64,000 nucleotides of DNA from Paracoccus homiensis (GTDB taxonomy: Bacteria; Pseudomonadota; Alphaproteobacteria; Rhodobacterales; Rhodobacteraceae). The position numbers and the translations under genes were made by a program. This document shows, piece by piece, positions 57,657-64,000 of this stretch. Every line of letters starts with the position of its first letter. Position 1 is the first letter of the stretch. The notes beneath the pieces are model-generated. The model worked only from the letters and a program-made list of their open reading frames with translations. It made no database searches and had not been told where the DNA came from. The stretch is from the NCBI RefSeq assembly GCF_900111675.1, contig NZ_FOHO01000014.1:22165-86164 (forward strand), read 5' to 3'.

Positions 57657-58463
57657 ATGTTCAAGCAGACGCTGAAAAGCATCAATACGGGCGGCAAGCT
57701 TGCCGCGATCTCACTGCTGATGGGCGGCACGGCGCTGGCGCAGGCCACCGTGACCGAAACCCCGCAAGGTGCGGTGGTCGAGGCTGAAGGCGATGCCGTG
57801 ATCGTGCCCGAATCCGGTCTGACGACGCAATCCTCGGTCGGTATCGTGGCCGAGGGCAGCTATCCCATTCTGGAACAATGGGAAAACGACGAAGCCGTGG
57901 CCGAAACCCTGATTTCGCAAGGGTTCAGCGACATCTATATCCTGCGCCAGGGGCCGTATATGACGGTGACCGCGCAGCGTGCCGGTCAGCCGATCGAACT
58001 GGTCTATAGCGTGGCGAATGGCAGCCTTGTTTCGGTGAATGGTGAAGAGCTGCGCCAGCCGGGCGAAGGAAGTTCCGCGAATGACAAGATGCCCGCGGCG
58101 ACCGGCGGGGTCGCGGCAGACGATGGCATCACCGGTGACGATGCACCCGGCGACGGCGCGGCCGATGACGGTATGGCAGATGACGGCGCTTCTGGCGACG
58201 ATATGTCGGATACGACCGATGATGGCATGTCGGATGACGACGGCATGACGGGGGATGAAGGCACGGCGGGCGAGACCGACGGCACCGAGGGCGCTGACAG
58301 CGACACGGATGGTGCCAGCGGTGATGCCGACAGCGGGTCGGACGGGTCGGACAGCGGCTCGGACGGCGGTGCTGAAGGCGACTCAGACGGTGGCTCGGAT
58401 GGCGGGTCGGGCGGTGAGTCCGACGGCGGTTCCGAAGGTGGCGAATCCGACAGCAACAGCTGA
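57657..58463 (+). CDS. Secreted PepSY-like protein with an acidic low-complexity tail
   Basis: 268 residues. Signal peptide about 1-29 (cleavage near TALAQA). Residues 70-135 resemble a PepSY-type fold (LILEQWENDEAVAETLI, LRQGPYMTVTAQRAGQPIEL). Residues 145-268 contain no Lys, Arg, His, aromatic or Cys residue and are built from Asp, Gly, Ser and some Glu/Thr with runs such as DDGM and SDGGS. Such tails may bind calcium or keep a protein soluble outside the cell. ATG 57657 has TGGAGA upstream. Exact function unknown. Confidence 0.7.
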   Translation: MFKQTLKSINTGGKLAAISLLMGGTALAQATVTETPQGAVVEAEGDAVIVPESGLTTQSSVGIVAEGSYPILEQWENDEAVAETLISQGFSDIYILRQGPYMTVTAQRAGQPIELVYSVANGSLVSVNGEELRQPGEGSSANDKMPAATGGVAADDGITGDDAPGDGAADDGMADDGASGDDMSDTTDDGMSDDDGMTGDEGTAGETDGTEGADSDTDGASGDADSGSDGSDSGSDGGAEGDSDGGSDGGSGGESDGGSEGGESDSNS

Positions 58464-58500
58464 TCCACCACGGCTGCACTGCGACGCGACAATTAGGAAA

Positions 58501-58527
58501 AGGACCGGCTCAGCCGGTCCTTTTTTT
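58501..58527. terminator. Bidirectional rho-independent terminator
   Basis: Nine-bp stem AGGACCGGC/GCCGGTCCT with TCA loop and eight T on the plus side, and A-rich/T-rich flank on the other. It serves the secreted-protein gene and the converging DUF4893 gene. Confidence 0.9.
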
Positions 58528-58528
58528 G

Positions 58529-59125
58529 TCAGCGGGTCAGGTAAAGCAAATTCAGGTCCGATTCCAGATGCGGATCGGGGAACATGATCCGCGCCCGACT
58601 GGGCGAGATCACCTCGACCAGACCGACATCGGGAACCCGCTGCGGCGTGGCATGCGGGTCAACAAGGTCGGGCAGGTCGGCGTAATCGGGCGCGGTGTCG
58701 CCGGCGATATAGGCCGTTCCAAGATAGATCAGCCGGTCGCCATCCTGATGCAGGGTCCCCGTGCTGCGCTGGGATCCGGTCAGCTTGGTGAAGCGCGTTC
58801 CTGAAATGCGACACGAGAAGGTCTGATAGACCACAAGAGGCAGGTTCCCGCCTAGCTTCATCATCTGGCACGACCAGTCGCCGGAAAGCGCCTGCAACCC
58901 CTGCGGCGACGGAAGCGGAAGCCCCCGCATTGCGCCCGTCAGATCCGCGATGTCGGCTGGTTCGCCGCCGCTCAGCGCCTGATGTATGGCGTGGCCGAAG
59001 CTTGCATCGAAATGTGCGATCCGGTCGCGGTCATCCTCGCGGATCGGCAAGTCGGCCCAGACCGCCGCTGGCAGCGCGGCACAGATCGCGAACAGGCTAT
59101 GTCTGAGGATCAGCGGCATGGGCAT
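58529..59125 (-). CDS. DUF4893 domain-containing secreted protein
   Basis: About 198 residues. Hydrophobic signal peptide MPMPLILRHSLFAICAALPA followed by AVWA and the mature start DLPIRED. The DUF4893 core has GDWSCQMMKLGG, VYQTFSCRISG, TKLTGSQRSTGTLHQDG and GLVEVISPSRARIMF. Probably periplasmic. The start could also be ATG 59119. It overlaps the DUF2237 gene by 29 bp, so the two are one transcript. Confidence 0.78.
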   Translation of the reverse strand: MPMPLILRHSLFAICAALPAAVWADLPIREDDRDRIAHFDASFGHAIHQALSGGEPADIADLTGAMRGLPLPSPQGLQALSGDWSCQMMKLGGNLPLVVYQTFSCRISGTRFTKLTGSQRSTGTLHQDGDRLIYLGTAYIAGDTAPDYADLPDLVDPHATPQRVPDVGLVEVISPSRARIMFPDPHLESDLNLLYLTR

Positions 59126-59471
59126 GAAGCAGATCCAGCGGAACGATGTCGAGGGCGCGGGCATGGGTCGCCTCCAACACGACGCGGGGGGCGGCGAATT
59201 CCTGTGCTGCTTGCAGGAATCGTGCCGCGCACAGGCACCAGCGATCGCCGGGTTTCAGCCCGTCAAAGCGGAATTCGGGGCGCGGGGTCGACAAGTCATT
59301 GCCCAGATATTTCGACATCGCCAGAAACTCGGACGTGACGATCACGCAGACCGTATGGCTGCCGCGATCTTCAGGGCCGGTATTGCAGCAGCCGTCACGG
59401 TAGAACCCGGTCAACGGGGTGGTCGAACAGGGCATCAGCGGCCCGCCCAGGACGTTCAGTGATGGCTCCAT
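59097..59471 (-). CDS. DUF2237 family protein
   Basis: 124 residues. N-terminal PSLNVLGGPLMPCSTTPLTG, GFYRDGCCNTGPEDRGSHTVC, then FDGLKPGDRWCLCAARFLQA and VLEATHARALDIVPLDLL are the DUF2237 signature. Family function unknown; conserved Cys residues could bind metal. First of the DUF2237-DUF4893 pair. Confidence 0.87.
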   Translation of the reverse strand: MEPSLNVLGGPLMPCSTTPLTGFYRDGCCNTGPEDRGSHTVCVIVTSEFLAMSKYLGNDLSTPRPEFRFDGLKPGDRWCLCAARFLQAAQEFAAPRVVLEATHARALDIVPLDLLHAHAADPQT

Positions 59472-59510
59472 CTGCGCCTCCTTTGGGGTTCAGGCTAGCG
59501 GGGTTGGCGG

Positions 59511-59530
59511 CGCAGGCCAAGCGGCCTGCG
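59511..59530 (-). terminator. Hairpin just after the DUF2332 gene
   Basis: Eight-bp perfect stem CGCAGGCC/GGCCTGCG with AAGC loop, 1 bp beyond the DUF2332 stop on the minus strand. No T tract. Confidence 0.35.
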
Positions 59531-59531
59531 A

Positions 59532-60548
59532 TCACATTGCGCGGGGCTGCCAGTCGATCCAGCGACCGTGAAAATCCGCGCGGCCCAGTCGCCATTCGCG
59601 GAAAGCCCCGTCCCACAGGCGCAGATGCAGGCCCGCGCCGGGCGTTTCGCCATCTGCCTCCATTCCGAAATGGGCCAAGGGGCGGTCAGGCGTGGCCCGC
59701 GCCCCGGCGCTTTGCAACGCGGCCTCGCAAGCCTGCTGCGTGGGGTCGGGAAAATACTGCCAGGCAATCGTGTGATAGACGAAGGTCATCCCGTCATTCG
59801 GCTGCGCCAGCCGGTTCTGCAACCAGGCTGCGGCGTCCCCTTCATCGACATGCGGGGGATGCACCGCCGCAACCGTCAGTGCCGCGCGCAGGCGTGCCAG
59901 GCGGTCCGTCTGATCGGCCCAGCAATAGGCCAGCAGACGCAGCGGATCGGCAACCGCATCCATCGGGCGCAGGTCCACGCCCCGGCAATCTGCAACCGAA
60001 AACGGGTGGCGCGGCAGGTCGCCCTGCCATTCAGGGCGCAGAATCACGCCGCTGGTGTCGCTTTCGGGCAGCAGGTGATACCGGCCGAAATTCAGGTTCA
60101 ACCCGGCAGATGCGCCCAGTTCCAGCGCGTGGAGGGGCAGGGGATGCAGGGCCGACAGGAACCGCGCGGCGGCGATAAGGGCTGCGGATCGTGCGACCTC
60201 GTTGGTTTGGGGCGGGCTGTCCAACCAGTGCAGGATGAAACCTTCATGCCCGCGCAGTGTATCCAGAATGGCCCGCGCATCGGCGCGACGGTCGCCATAG
60301 GCCGCAGCCAGGTCCGGTGCCTTGCCCGACAGCACCAGCGCGTGCAGCGCCCCACACAGCCGCAGCGGAACCGAATCCCTGCGCGAACTGGGATCGCCCG
60401 GCCATGTCAGGACCCGTGCGGCCACCGCGCCGTGATCGGGTCGCAGCTTGTCGGCGATCGTCTCGCAGATGGCCGCTGTCAGGTCCGAGCCCAATGCGCG
60501 GCAGGACTGTGCCTGATCGTGAAAGGCGGCGCGGACCAGATCGCTCAT
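59532..60548 (-). CDS. DUF2332 domain-containing protein
   Basis: 338 residues. The DUF2332 signature is seen as ALELGASAGLNLNFGRYHL with further ILRPEWQGDLPRHPFSVADC and a C-terminal half with FVYHTIAWQYFPD. The LELGASAGLNL block resembles a SAM-binding motif I, so a methyltransferase-like activity is possible but untested. It overlaps pth by four bases. Confidence 0.85.
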   Translation of the reverse strand: MSDLVRAAFHDQAQSCRALGSDLTAAICETIADKLRPDHGAVAARVLTWPGDPSSRRDSVPLRLCGALHALVLSGKAPDLAAAYGDRRADARAILDTLRGHEGFILHWLDSPPQTNEVARSAALIAAARFLSALHPLPLHALELGASAGLNLNFGRYHLLPESDTSGVILRPEWQGDLPRHPFSVADCRGVDLRPMDAVADPLRLLAYCWADQTDRLARLRAALTVAAVHPPHVDEGDAAAWLQNRLAQPNDGMTFVYHTIAWQYFPDPTQQACEAALQSAGARATPDRPLAHFGMEADGETPGAGLHLRLWDGAFREWRLGRADFHGRWIDWQPRAM

Positions 60549-61252
60549 TTGAAGCGATCGCCAAGGGCGCGCAGCCGATCGGCAAAACTTTGCGGTTCGG
60601 GCGCGGGTTCGGGGACCGGCTTCGGCTTGGGTTGGGTCGGCTTCAGGTCGGGGGCGGGCTGATCGGGGCGGCCCTTGTTGCGCGCGGGTGCCGTGCGGTT
60701 GGCCACGGCATTTTGAAAACGACCGCCATCCCCGGCCGCCAGCGCCGCCGCCCCATCGGAAATGCCGCGCGTCAGGTCATCCAGCCAACCCTGTTCGGCC
60801 TTGGCGAAATCGGCCAGCACATATGCCGCCACGCGGTCCTTGTGACCGGGGTGCCCGATACCCAGTCGCACCCGGTGATATTCCGCGCCGATATGCTGAT
60901 GGATCGAGCGCAGCCCGTTATGCCCCGCGTGACCGCCACCCTTCTTGACGCGACATTTCCCCGGCGCAAGGTCCAGTTCGTCATGCAGCACGATCACGTC
61001 ATCGGGTGTCAGCTTCAGATAGCGCATCGCCTCGCCGACGGACTGGCCCGACAGGTTCATGAAAGTCTGCGGCTTCAGCAGCGCCACGCGCGTCTCGCCC
61101 AGCCTGCCTTCATTGATCAGCCCTTGAAAACGCGACTTCCAGGGGCCAAATCCGTGATCATCGGCAAGGCGATCAAGGGCCATGAAGCCGATATTGTGAC
61201 GGTTGGCTGCGTATTTTGGCCCCGGATTTCCCAGTCCGACGATCAGTTTCAT
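60545..61252 (-). CDS. pth: Peptidyl-tRNA hydrolase
   Basis: 235 residues. Frees tRNA from peptidyl-tRNA. Motif [15 protein letters not shown] with the catalytic His19, then [33 protein letters not shown] and [11 protein letters not shown]. The C-terminal 40 residues are a lysine/proline-rich tail beyond the usual core. Divergent from clpP. The start overlaps the upstream clpP frame only in its shadow. Confidence 0.96.
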   Translation of the reverse strand: MKLIVGLGNPGPKYAANRHNIGFMALDRLADDHGFGPWKSRFQGLINEGRLGETRVALLKPQTFMNLSGQSVGEAMRYLKLTPDDVIVLHDELDLAPGKCRVKKGGGHAGHNGLRSIHQHIGAEYHRVRLGIGHPGHKDRVAAYVLADFAKAEQGWLDDLTRGISDGAAALAAGDGGRFQNAVANRTAPARNKGRPDQPAPDLKPTQPKPKPVPEPAPEPQSFADRLRALGDRFK

Positions 61253-61406
61253 GCGCGCCCCTTGGTCCGTTCAATCAATCGAATTTCGTTCCATCCCTTG
61301 CGGCTGTCCTTGCCCGTTACTAAGACTCTGTCAACCTTTCGCGGCTACGACAGGGTCATACGGCCCGGAGAATCGCGGGGACAGGGATAACAGGCAAGGA
61401 CATAAG

Positions 61407-62039
61407 ATGAGCGATCCGGCAGAATTCTACATGAACACCCTCGTTCCCATGGTGGTCGAACAGACCTCGCGCGGGGAACGTGCCTATGACATCTTTTCGC
61501 GCCTGCTGAAGGAACGGATCATTTTCGTGTCGGGGCCGGTCCATGACGGCATGTCGACCCTGATCTGTGCGCAGTTGTTGTTTCTCGAGGCGGAAAACCC
61601 GTCCAAGGATATCAGCATGTATATCAACAGCCCCGGCGGGGTCGTGACCTCTGGCCTGTCGATCTACGACACGATGCAGTATATCCGGCCCAAGGTCTCC
61701 ACTCTGGTGGTGGGGCAGGCGGCCTCGATGGGTTCGCTGCTGCTGGCCGCGGGTGAGCCGGGCCTGCGTTATTCGCTGCCCAACAGCCGCGTGATGGTGC
61801 ATCAGCCGTCGGGCGGATATCAGGGACAGGCGACCGACATCCTGATCCATGCCCGCGAAACCGAAAAGCTGAAGCGCCGGTTGAACGAAATTTACGTAAA
61901 ACACACCGGAAAAACCCTTTCCGAGGTTGAAGAGGCACTGGAACGCGACCGTTTCATGTCGCCCGAAGAGGCCAAAGACTGGGGTCTGATCGACGAAGTG
62001 GTGGCCCCGCGCGGCAAAGCCGAGGCTGACAAGAAATAG
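61407..62039 (+). CDS. clpP: ATP-dependent Clp protease proteolytic subunit
   Basis: 210 residues, serine protease barrel for ClpA and ClpX. Catalytic Ser107 (QAASMGSLL) and His132 ([10 protein letters not shown]). The frame is open upstream to 61203, but ATG 61407 has AAGGA at 6 nt and the family N-terminus, so it is the start. clpX follows after 162 bp of structured sequence. Confidence 0.97.
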   Translation: MSDPAEFYMNTLVPMVVEQTSRGERAYDIFSRLLKERIIFVSGPVHDGMSTLICAQLLFLEAENPSKDISMYINSPGGVVTSGLSIYDTMQYIRPKVSTLVVGQAASMGSLLLAAGEPGLRYSLPNSRVMVHQPSGGYQGQATDILIHARETEKLKRRLNEIYVKHTGKTLSEVEEALERDRFMSPEEAKDWGLIDEVVAPRGKAEADKK

Positions 62040-62053
62040 CACGGTTTGGGATT

Positions 62054-62180
62054 GTGACGGAGTTGCGTCACCCCTAACATGGGCGAACGTGTTTTCGGCG
62101 CGGGGCAAAGCTCCTTCGCCGAAAGGGATTTACGGCGATGCGGGGAAAGTCCCGCATCCGTCGGCGGTGCGGCCGCACCG
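62054..62180 (+). repeat. Run of four stem-loops between clpP and clpX
   Basis: GTGACG-gagttg-CGTCAC (62054-62071), TTTCGGCG/CGCCGAAA (62093-62124), GATGCGGG-gaaagt-CCCGCATC (62137-62158) and the perfect 16-bp palindrome CGGTGCGGCCGCACCG (62165-62180). None carries a T tract, so processing or stability control is more likely than termination. Confidence 0.55.
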
Positions 62181-62201
62181 TTCGAGTGAAGGAAATGGGC
62201 G

Positions 62202-63464
62202 ATGGCGAACCAGTCCGGCGACAGCAAGAACACGCTCTATTGCAGCTTTTGCGGCAAGAGCCAGCACGAGGTCCGCAAGCTGATTGCAGGACCGACCGTG
62301 TTCATCTGCGATGAATGCGTCGAACTGTGCATGGACATCATCCGCGAGGAAACGAAATCCACCGGCCTGAAATCGGGGGAGGGCGTGCCCACCCCGAAAG
62401 AGATCTGCCAGGTTCTGGATGATTACGTGATCGGACAGGAACATGCCAAGCGGGTTCTGTCGGTGGCCGTGCACAACCACTACAAACGCCTGAATCACGC
62501 GTCCAAATCGGATATCGAGCTTGCGAAGTCGAATATTCTGCTGATTGGCCCGACGGGCTGCGGCAAGACATTGCTGGCGCAGACGCTGGCGCGCATTCTG
62601 GATGTGCCCTTCACGATGGCCGATGCGACCACGCTGACCGAGGCAGGTTATGTCGGCGAGGATGTCGAGAACATCATCCTCAAGCTGCTGCAAGCCAGCG
62701 AATACAATGTCGAACGTGCGCAGCGCGGCATCGTCTATATCGACGAGGTCGACAAGATCACGCGCAAGTCCGACAACCCCTCGATCACCCGCGACGTGTC
62801 GGGCGAGGGGGTTCAGCAGGCCCTGTTGAAGATCATGGAAGGCACCGTGGCCAGCGTCCCGCCGCAGGGCGGCCGCAAGCACCCGCAGCAGGAATTCCTG
62901 CAGGTCGATACCACGAACATCCTGTTTATCTGCGGTGGCGCCTTTGCCGGTCTGGACCGGATCATCGCGCAGCGCAACAAGGGCACCTCGATGGGCTTTG
63001 GTGCCGAGGTGAAGGAAAACGATGACCGCGGTGTTGGCGAGTTGTTCAAGGAACTGGAGCCCGAGGATCTGCTGAAATTCGGTCTTATTCCGGAATTCGT
63101 CGGACGACTGCCGGTGATCGCAACCCTGACCGATCTGGACGAGGAAGCCCTGATCATCATCCTGACCAAGCCGAAGAATGCCTTGGTCAAGCAATATCAG
63201 CGCCTGTTCGACCTCGAGGGTGTTCAGCTGACCTTCACCGATGACGCGCTGACGGCGATTGCAAAACGCGCCATCGACCGCAAGACCGGTGCGCGCGGGC
63301 TGCGCTCGATCATGGAAGATATCCTTCTGGATACCATGTTCGAATTGCCGGGCATGGAAAGTGTCGAGGAAGTCGTGGTCAACGAGGACGCCGTCGACAA
63401 CGCATCGGCCAAGCCGCTTCTGATCCATGCCGATCAGAAGAAGGAAAGCGCCTCTGCAGGCTGA
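62202..63464 (+). CDS. clpX: ATP-dependent Clp protease ATP-binding subunit ClpX
   Basis: 420 residues, AAA+ unfoldase partner of ClpP. N-terminal zinc domain with Cys14, Cys17, Cys36 and Cys39. Walker A GPTGCGKT, Walker [11 protein letters not shown], sensor and GFGAEVKE with an IGF-like loop. RTRGLI-type: [14 protein letters not shown]. Downstream is an intergenic inverted repeat and the IS element, so it appears as the last gene of the clpP-clpX unit. Confidence 0.97.
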   Translation: MANQSGDSKNTLYCSFCGKSQHEVRKLIAGPTVFICDECVELCMDIIREETKSTGLKSGEGVPTPKEICQVLDDYVIGQEHAKRVLSVAVHNHYKRLNHASKSDIELAKSNILLIGPTGCGKTLLAQTLARILDVPFTMADATTLTEAGYVGEDVENIILKLLQASEYNVERAQRGIVYIDEVDKITRKSDNPSITRDVSGEGVQQALLKIMEGTVASVPPQGGRKHPQQEFLQVDTTNILFICGGAFAGLDRIIAQRNKGTSMGFGAEVKENDDRGVGELFKELEPEDLLKFGLIPEFVGRLPVIATLTDLDEEALIIILTKPKNALVKQYQRLFDLEGVQLTFTDDALTAIAKRAIDRKTGARGLRSIMEDILLDTMFELPGMESVEEVVVNEDAVDNASAKPLLIHADQKKESASAG

Positions 63465-63536
63465 AAGCCAGGGGGCTTCAGTTCACGTAGGAACGGCTTT
63501 GCCGGGTGATACAACCTGCCAGACGGTTGGTATGAA

Positions 63537-63575
63537 AGAAATGTCCTGTAACGCATTGCGCGACAGGACATTTCT
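63537..63575. repeat. 13-bp perfect inverted repeat next to the IS element
   Basis: AGAAATGTCCTGT (63537-63549) and ACAGGACATTTCT (63563-63575) flank a 13-nt loop containing CGCA-T-TGCG. It lies between clpX and the IS element. It may be a terminator for clpX, since TTTCT follows only weakly, or the remains of another mobile element. Confidence 0.5.
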
Positions 63576-63607
63576 ACAATGTGGCGTGTTTGAAAAAGCG
63601 CTGCTCT

Positions 63608-64000
63608 AGTGTCAGGATTCATAACCAATAGATTACGGTCGCGGCGAGGGCGATGGCCGATAGGAAGACTACGGGGCATCGGTCATGGCGGGTCGCCAAT
63701 CCTTGAGCCTGCCGAACATGATCTCGATACGATTTTTCCGCTTGTAGCGACGCTTGTCGTACTTGATCGGCGTCTTGCGTTGCTTCCGACCGGGTATGCA
63801 GGCATGTATGCCTTTGTCTTTAAACGCTTTTTTGAACCAGCCGGCGTCATGGCCGCGATCTCCGAGCAGCCATTTGACGTTTGGCAGGCTACCGAGAAGC
63901 GCCCGCGCGCCGGTATGGTCGCTCACCTGTCCAGCGGTGATGAACAAATCGAGCGGTCGTCCCTGGCTGTCGCAGATGGCATGAAGCTTGGTGTTCATGC
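63608..64000 (-). mobile_element. IS5-family insertion sequence (left part, runs off the window)
   Basis: A transposon end with the likely terminal sequence GTGTCAGGATTCATAA beginning about 63610, then a transposase-coding region on the minus strand to the window edge. The exact inverted-repeat boundary and the other end cannot be seen. It lies about 145 bp past clpX. Confidence 0.7.
63619..64000 (-). pseudogene. IS5-family transposase, frameshifted and partial
   Basis: Two reading frames are needed. One gives TKLHAICDSQGRPLDLFITA, GARALLGSLPNVKWLLGDRG, RKQRKTPIKYDKRRYKRKNR and RIEIMFGRLKDW and stops soon after. Another frame continues with ATRHDRCPVVFLSAIALAAT and VIYWL and a stop at 63619. 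Intact relatives join these as LKDWRRVATRYDRC. The join lacks about four residues, consistent with a roughly 10-nt deletion. The DDE Asp and Glu are seen in GDRGHD and RIEIMFGRLK. The 5' part lies outside the window, so the element is likely inactive unless helped by another copy. Confidence 0.75.

Noticed and set aside
61203..61406. N-terminal extension of ClpP
   Set aside because: The stretch overlaps pth on the other strand and lacks conservation; the ATG at 61407 has a proper Shine-Dalgarno.
63427..63609. 60-residue frame between clpX and the IS
   Set aside because: It overlaps the clpX 3' end, covers the inverted repeat and shows no conserved composition or ribosome-binding site.

Overview
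The window is a GC-rich, gene-dense chromosomal segment from an alphaproteobacterium, most probably Rhodobacterales and plausibly a Paracoccus-like member. The evidence is an isolated atpHAGDC cluster, a fabZ-lpxA-lpxI-lpxB lipid A cluster using LpxI, an NAD-dependent molybdenum formate dehydrogenase operon (fdsGBA-fdhD-fdsD), and a typical alphaproteobacterial set of DUF1285, DUF1489, DUF2237 and DUF2332 proteins. The species assignment is an inference. Most of the window is core genome. The only clear mobile DNA is an IS5-type element entering at the right edge. I see no prophage, CRISPR array or rRNA.

Layout. 1-2.7 kb (minus): ahcY-metK, the S-adenosylmethionine cycle, plus a TetR-type regulator. 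2.9-6.4 kb (minus): typA, a 24-residue membrane miniprotein, a hydroxypyruvate-isomerase-like TIM barrel and a DUF1285 protein. 6.5-13.2 kb (plus): a four-gene MoxR AAA+/DUF58/DUF4159/membrane-protein cluster. 13.3-16.6 kb (plus): fabZ-lpxA-lpxI-lpxB. 16.6-17.8 kb (minus): tRNA-Gly(CCC), a TauE/SafE transporter and a RidA protein. 17.9-24.8 kb: trigger factor, DUF1489, clpA, gloB, a methyltransferase and a GT25-like protein. 25.1-30.5 kb: F1 ATP synthase atpHAGDC and an H-type lectin-domain gene. 30.5-36.5 kb: a hydrolase/isomerase pair, prs, a GNAT, purD and xseA. 36.6-41.0 kb: an RND efflux adaptor and pump. 41.0-48.0 kb: a LysR regulator and the fds operon. 48.0-52.3 kb: a lipid kinase, a metallophosphoesterase and the modABC molybdate transporter on the opposite strand. 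52.5-58.5 kb: rpsA, ihfB, a LapA-domain protein, trpF, a GNAT, trpB and a secreted acidic protein. 58.5-63.5 kb: DUF4893, DUF2237, DUF2332, pth, clpP and clpX. After 63.6 kb: the frameshifted IS5-type transposase.

Functional links. Formate dehydrogenase needs a molybdopterin cofactor, and the molybdate ABC importer lies 2 kb away. The LysR gene directly upstream of fdsG ends inside a T-N11-A dyad suited to autoregulation and fds control. Three Clp ATPase/protease genes (clpA, clpP, clpX) and trigger factor make the window rich in protein quality control.

Less explained structure. These are a Shine-Dalgarno-sequestering hairpin with a nonapeptide ORF and a terminator before the GT25 gene, four consecutive stem-loops between clpP and clpX, a 14-bp palindrome at the atpH ribosome-binding site, and a 13-bp inverted repeat beside the IS element. 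I found no obviously new multi-gene defence or mobile system. The most unusual signals are small RNA- or peptide-scale elements.
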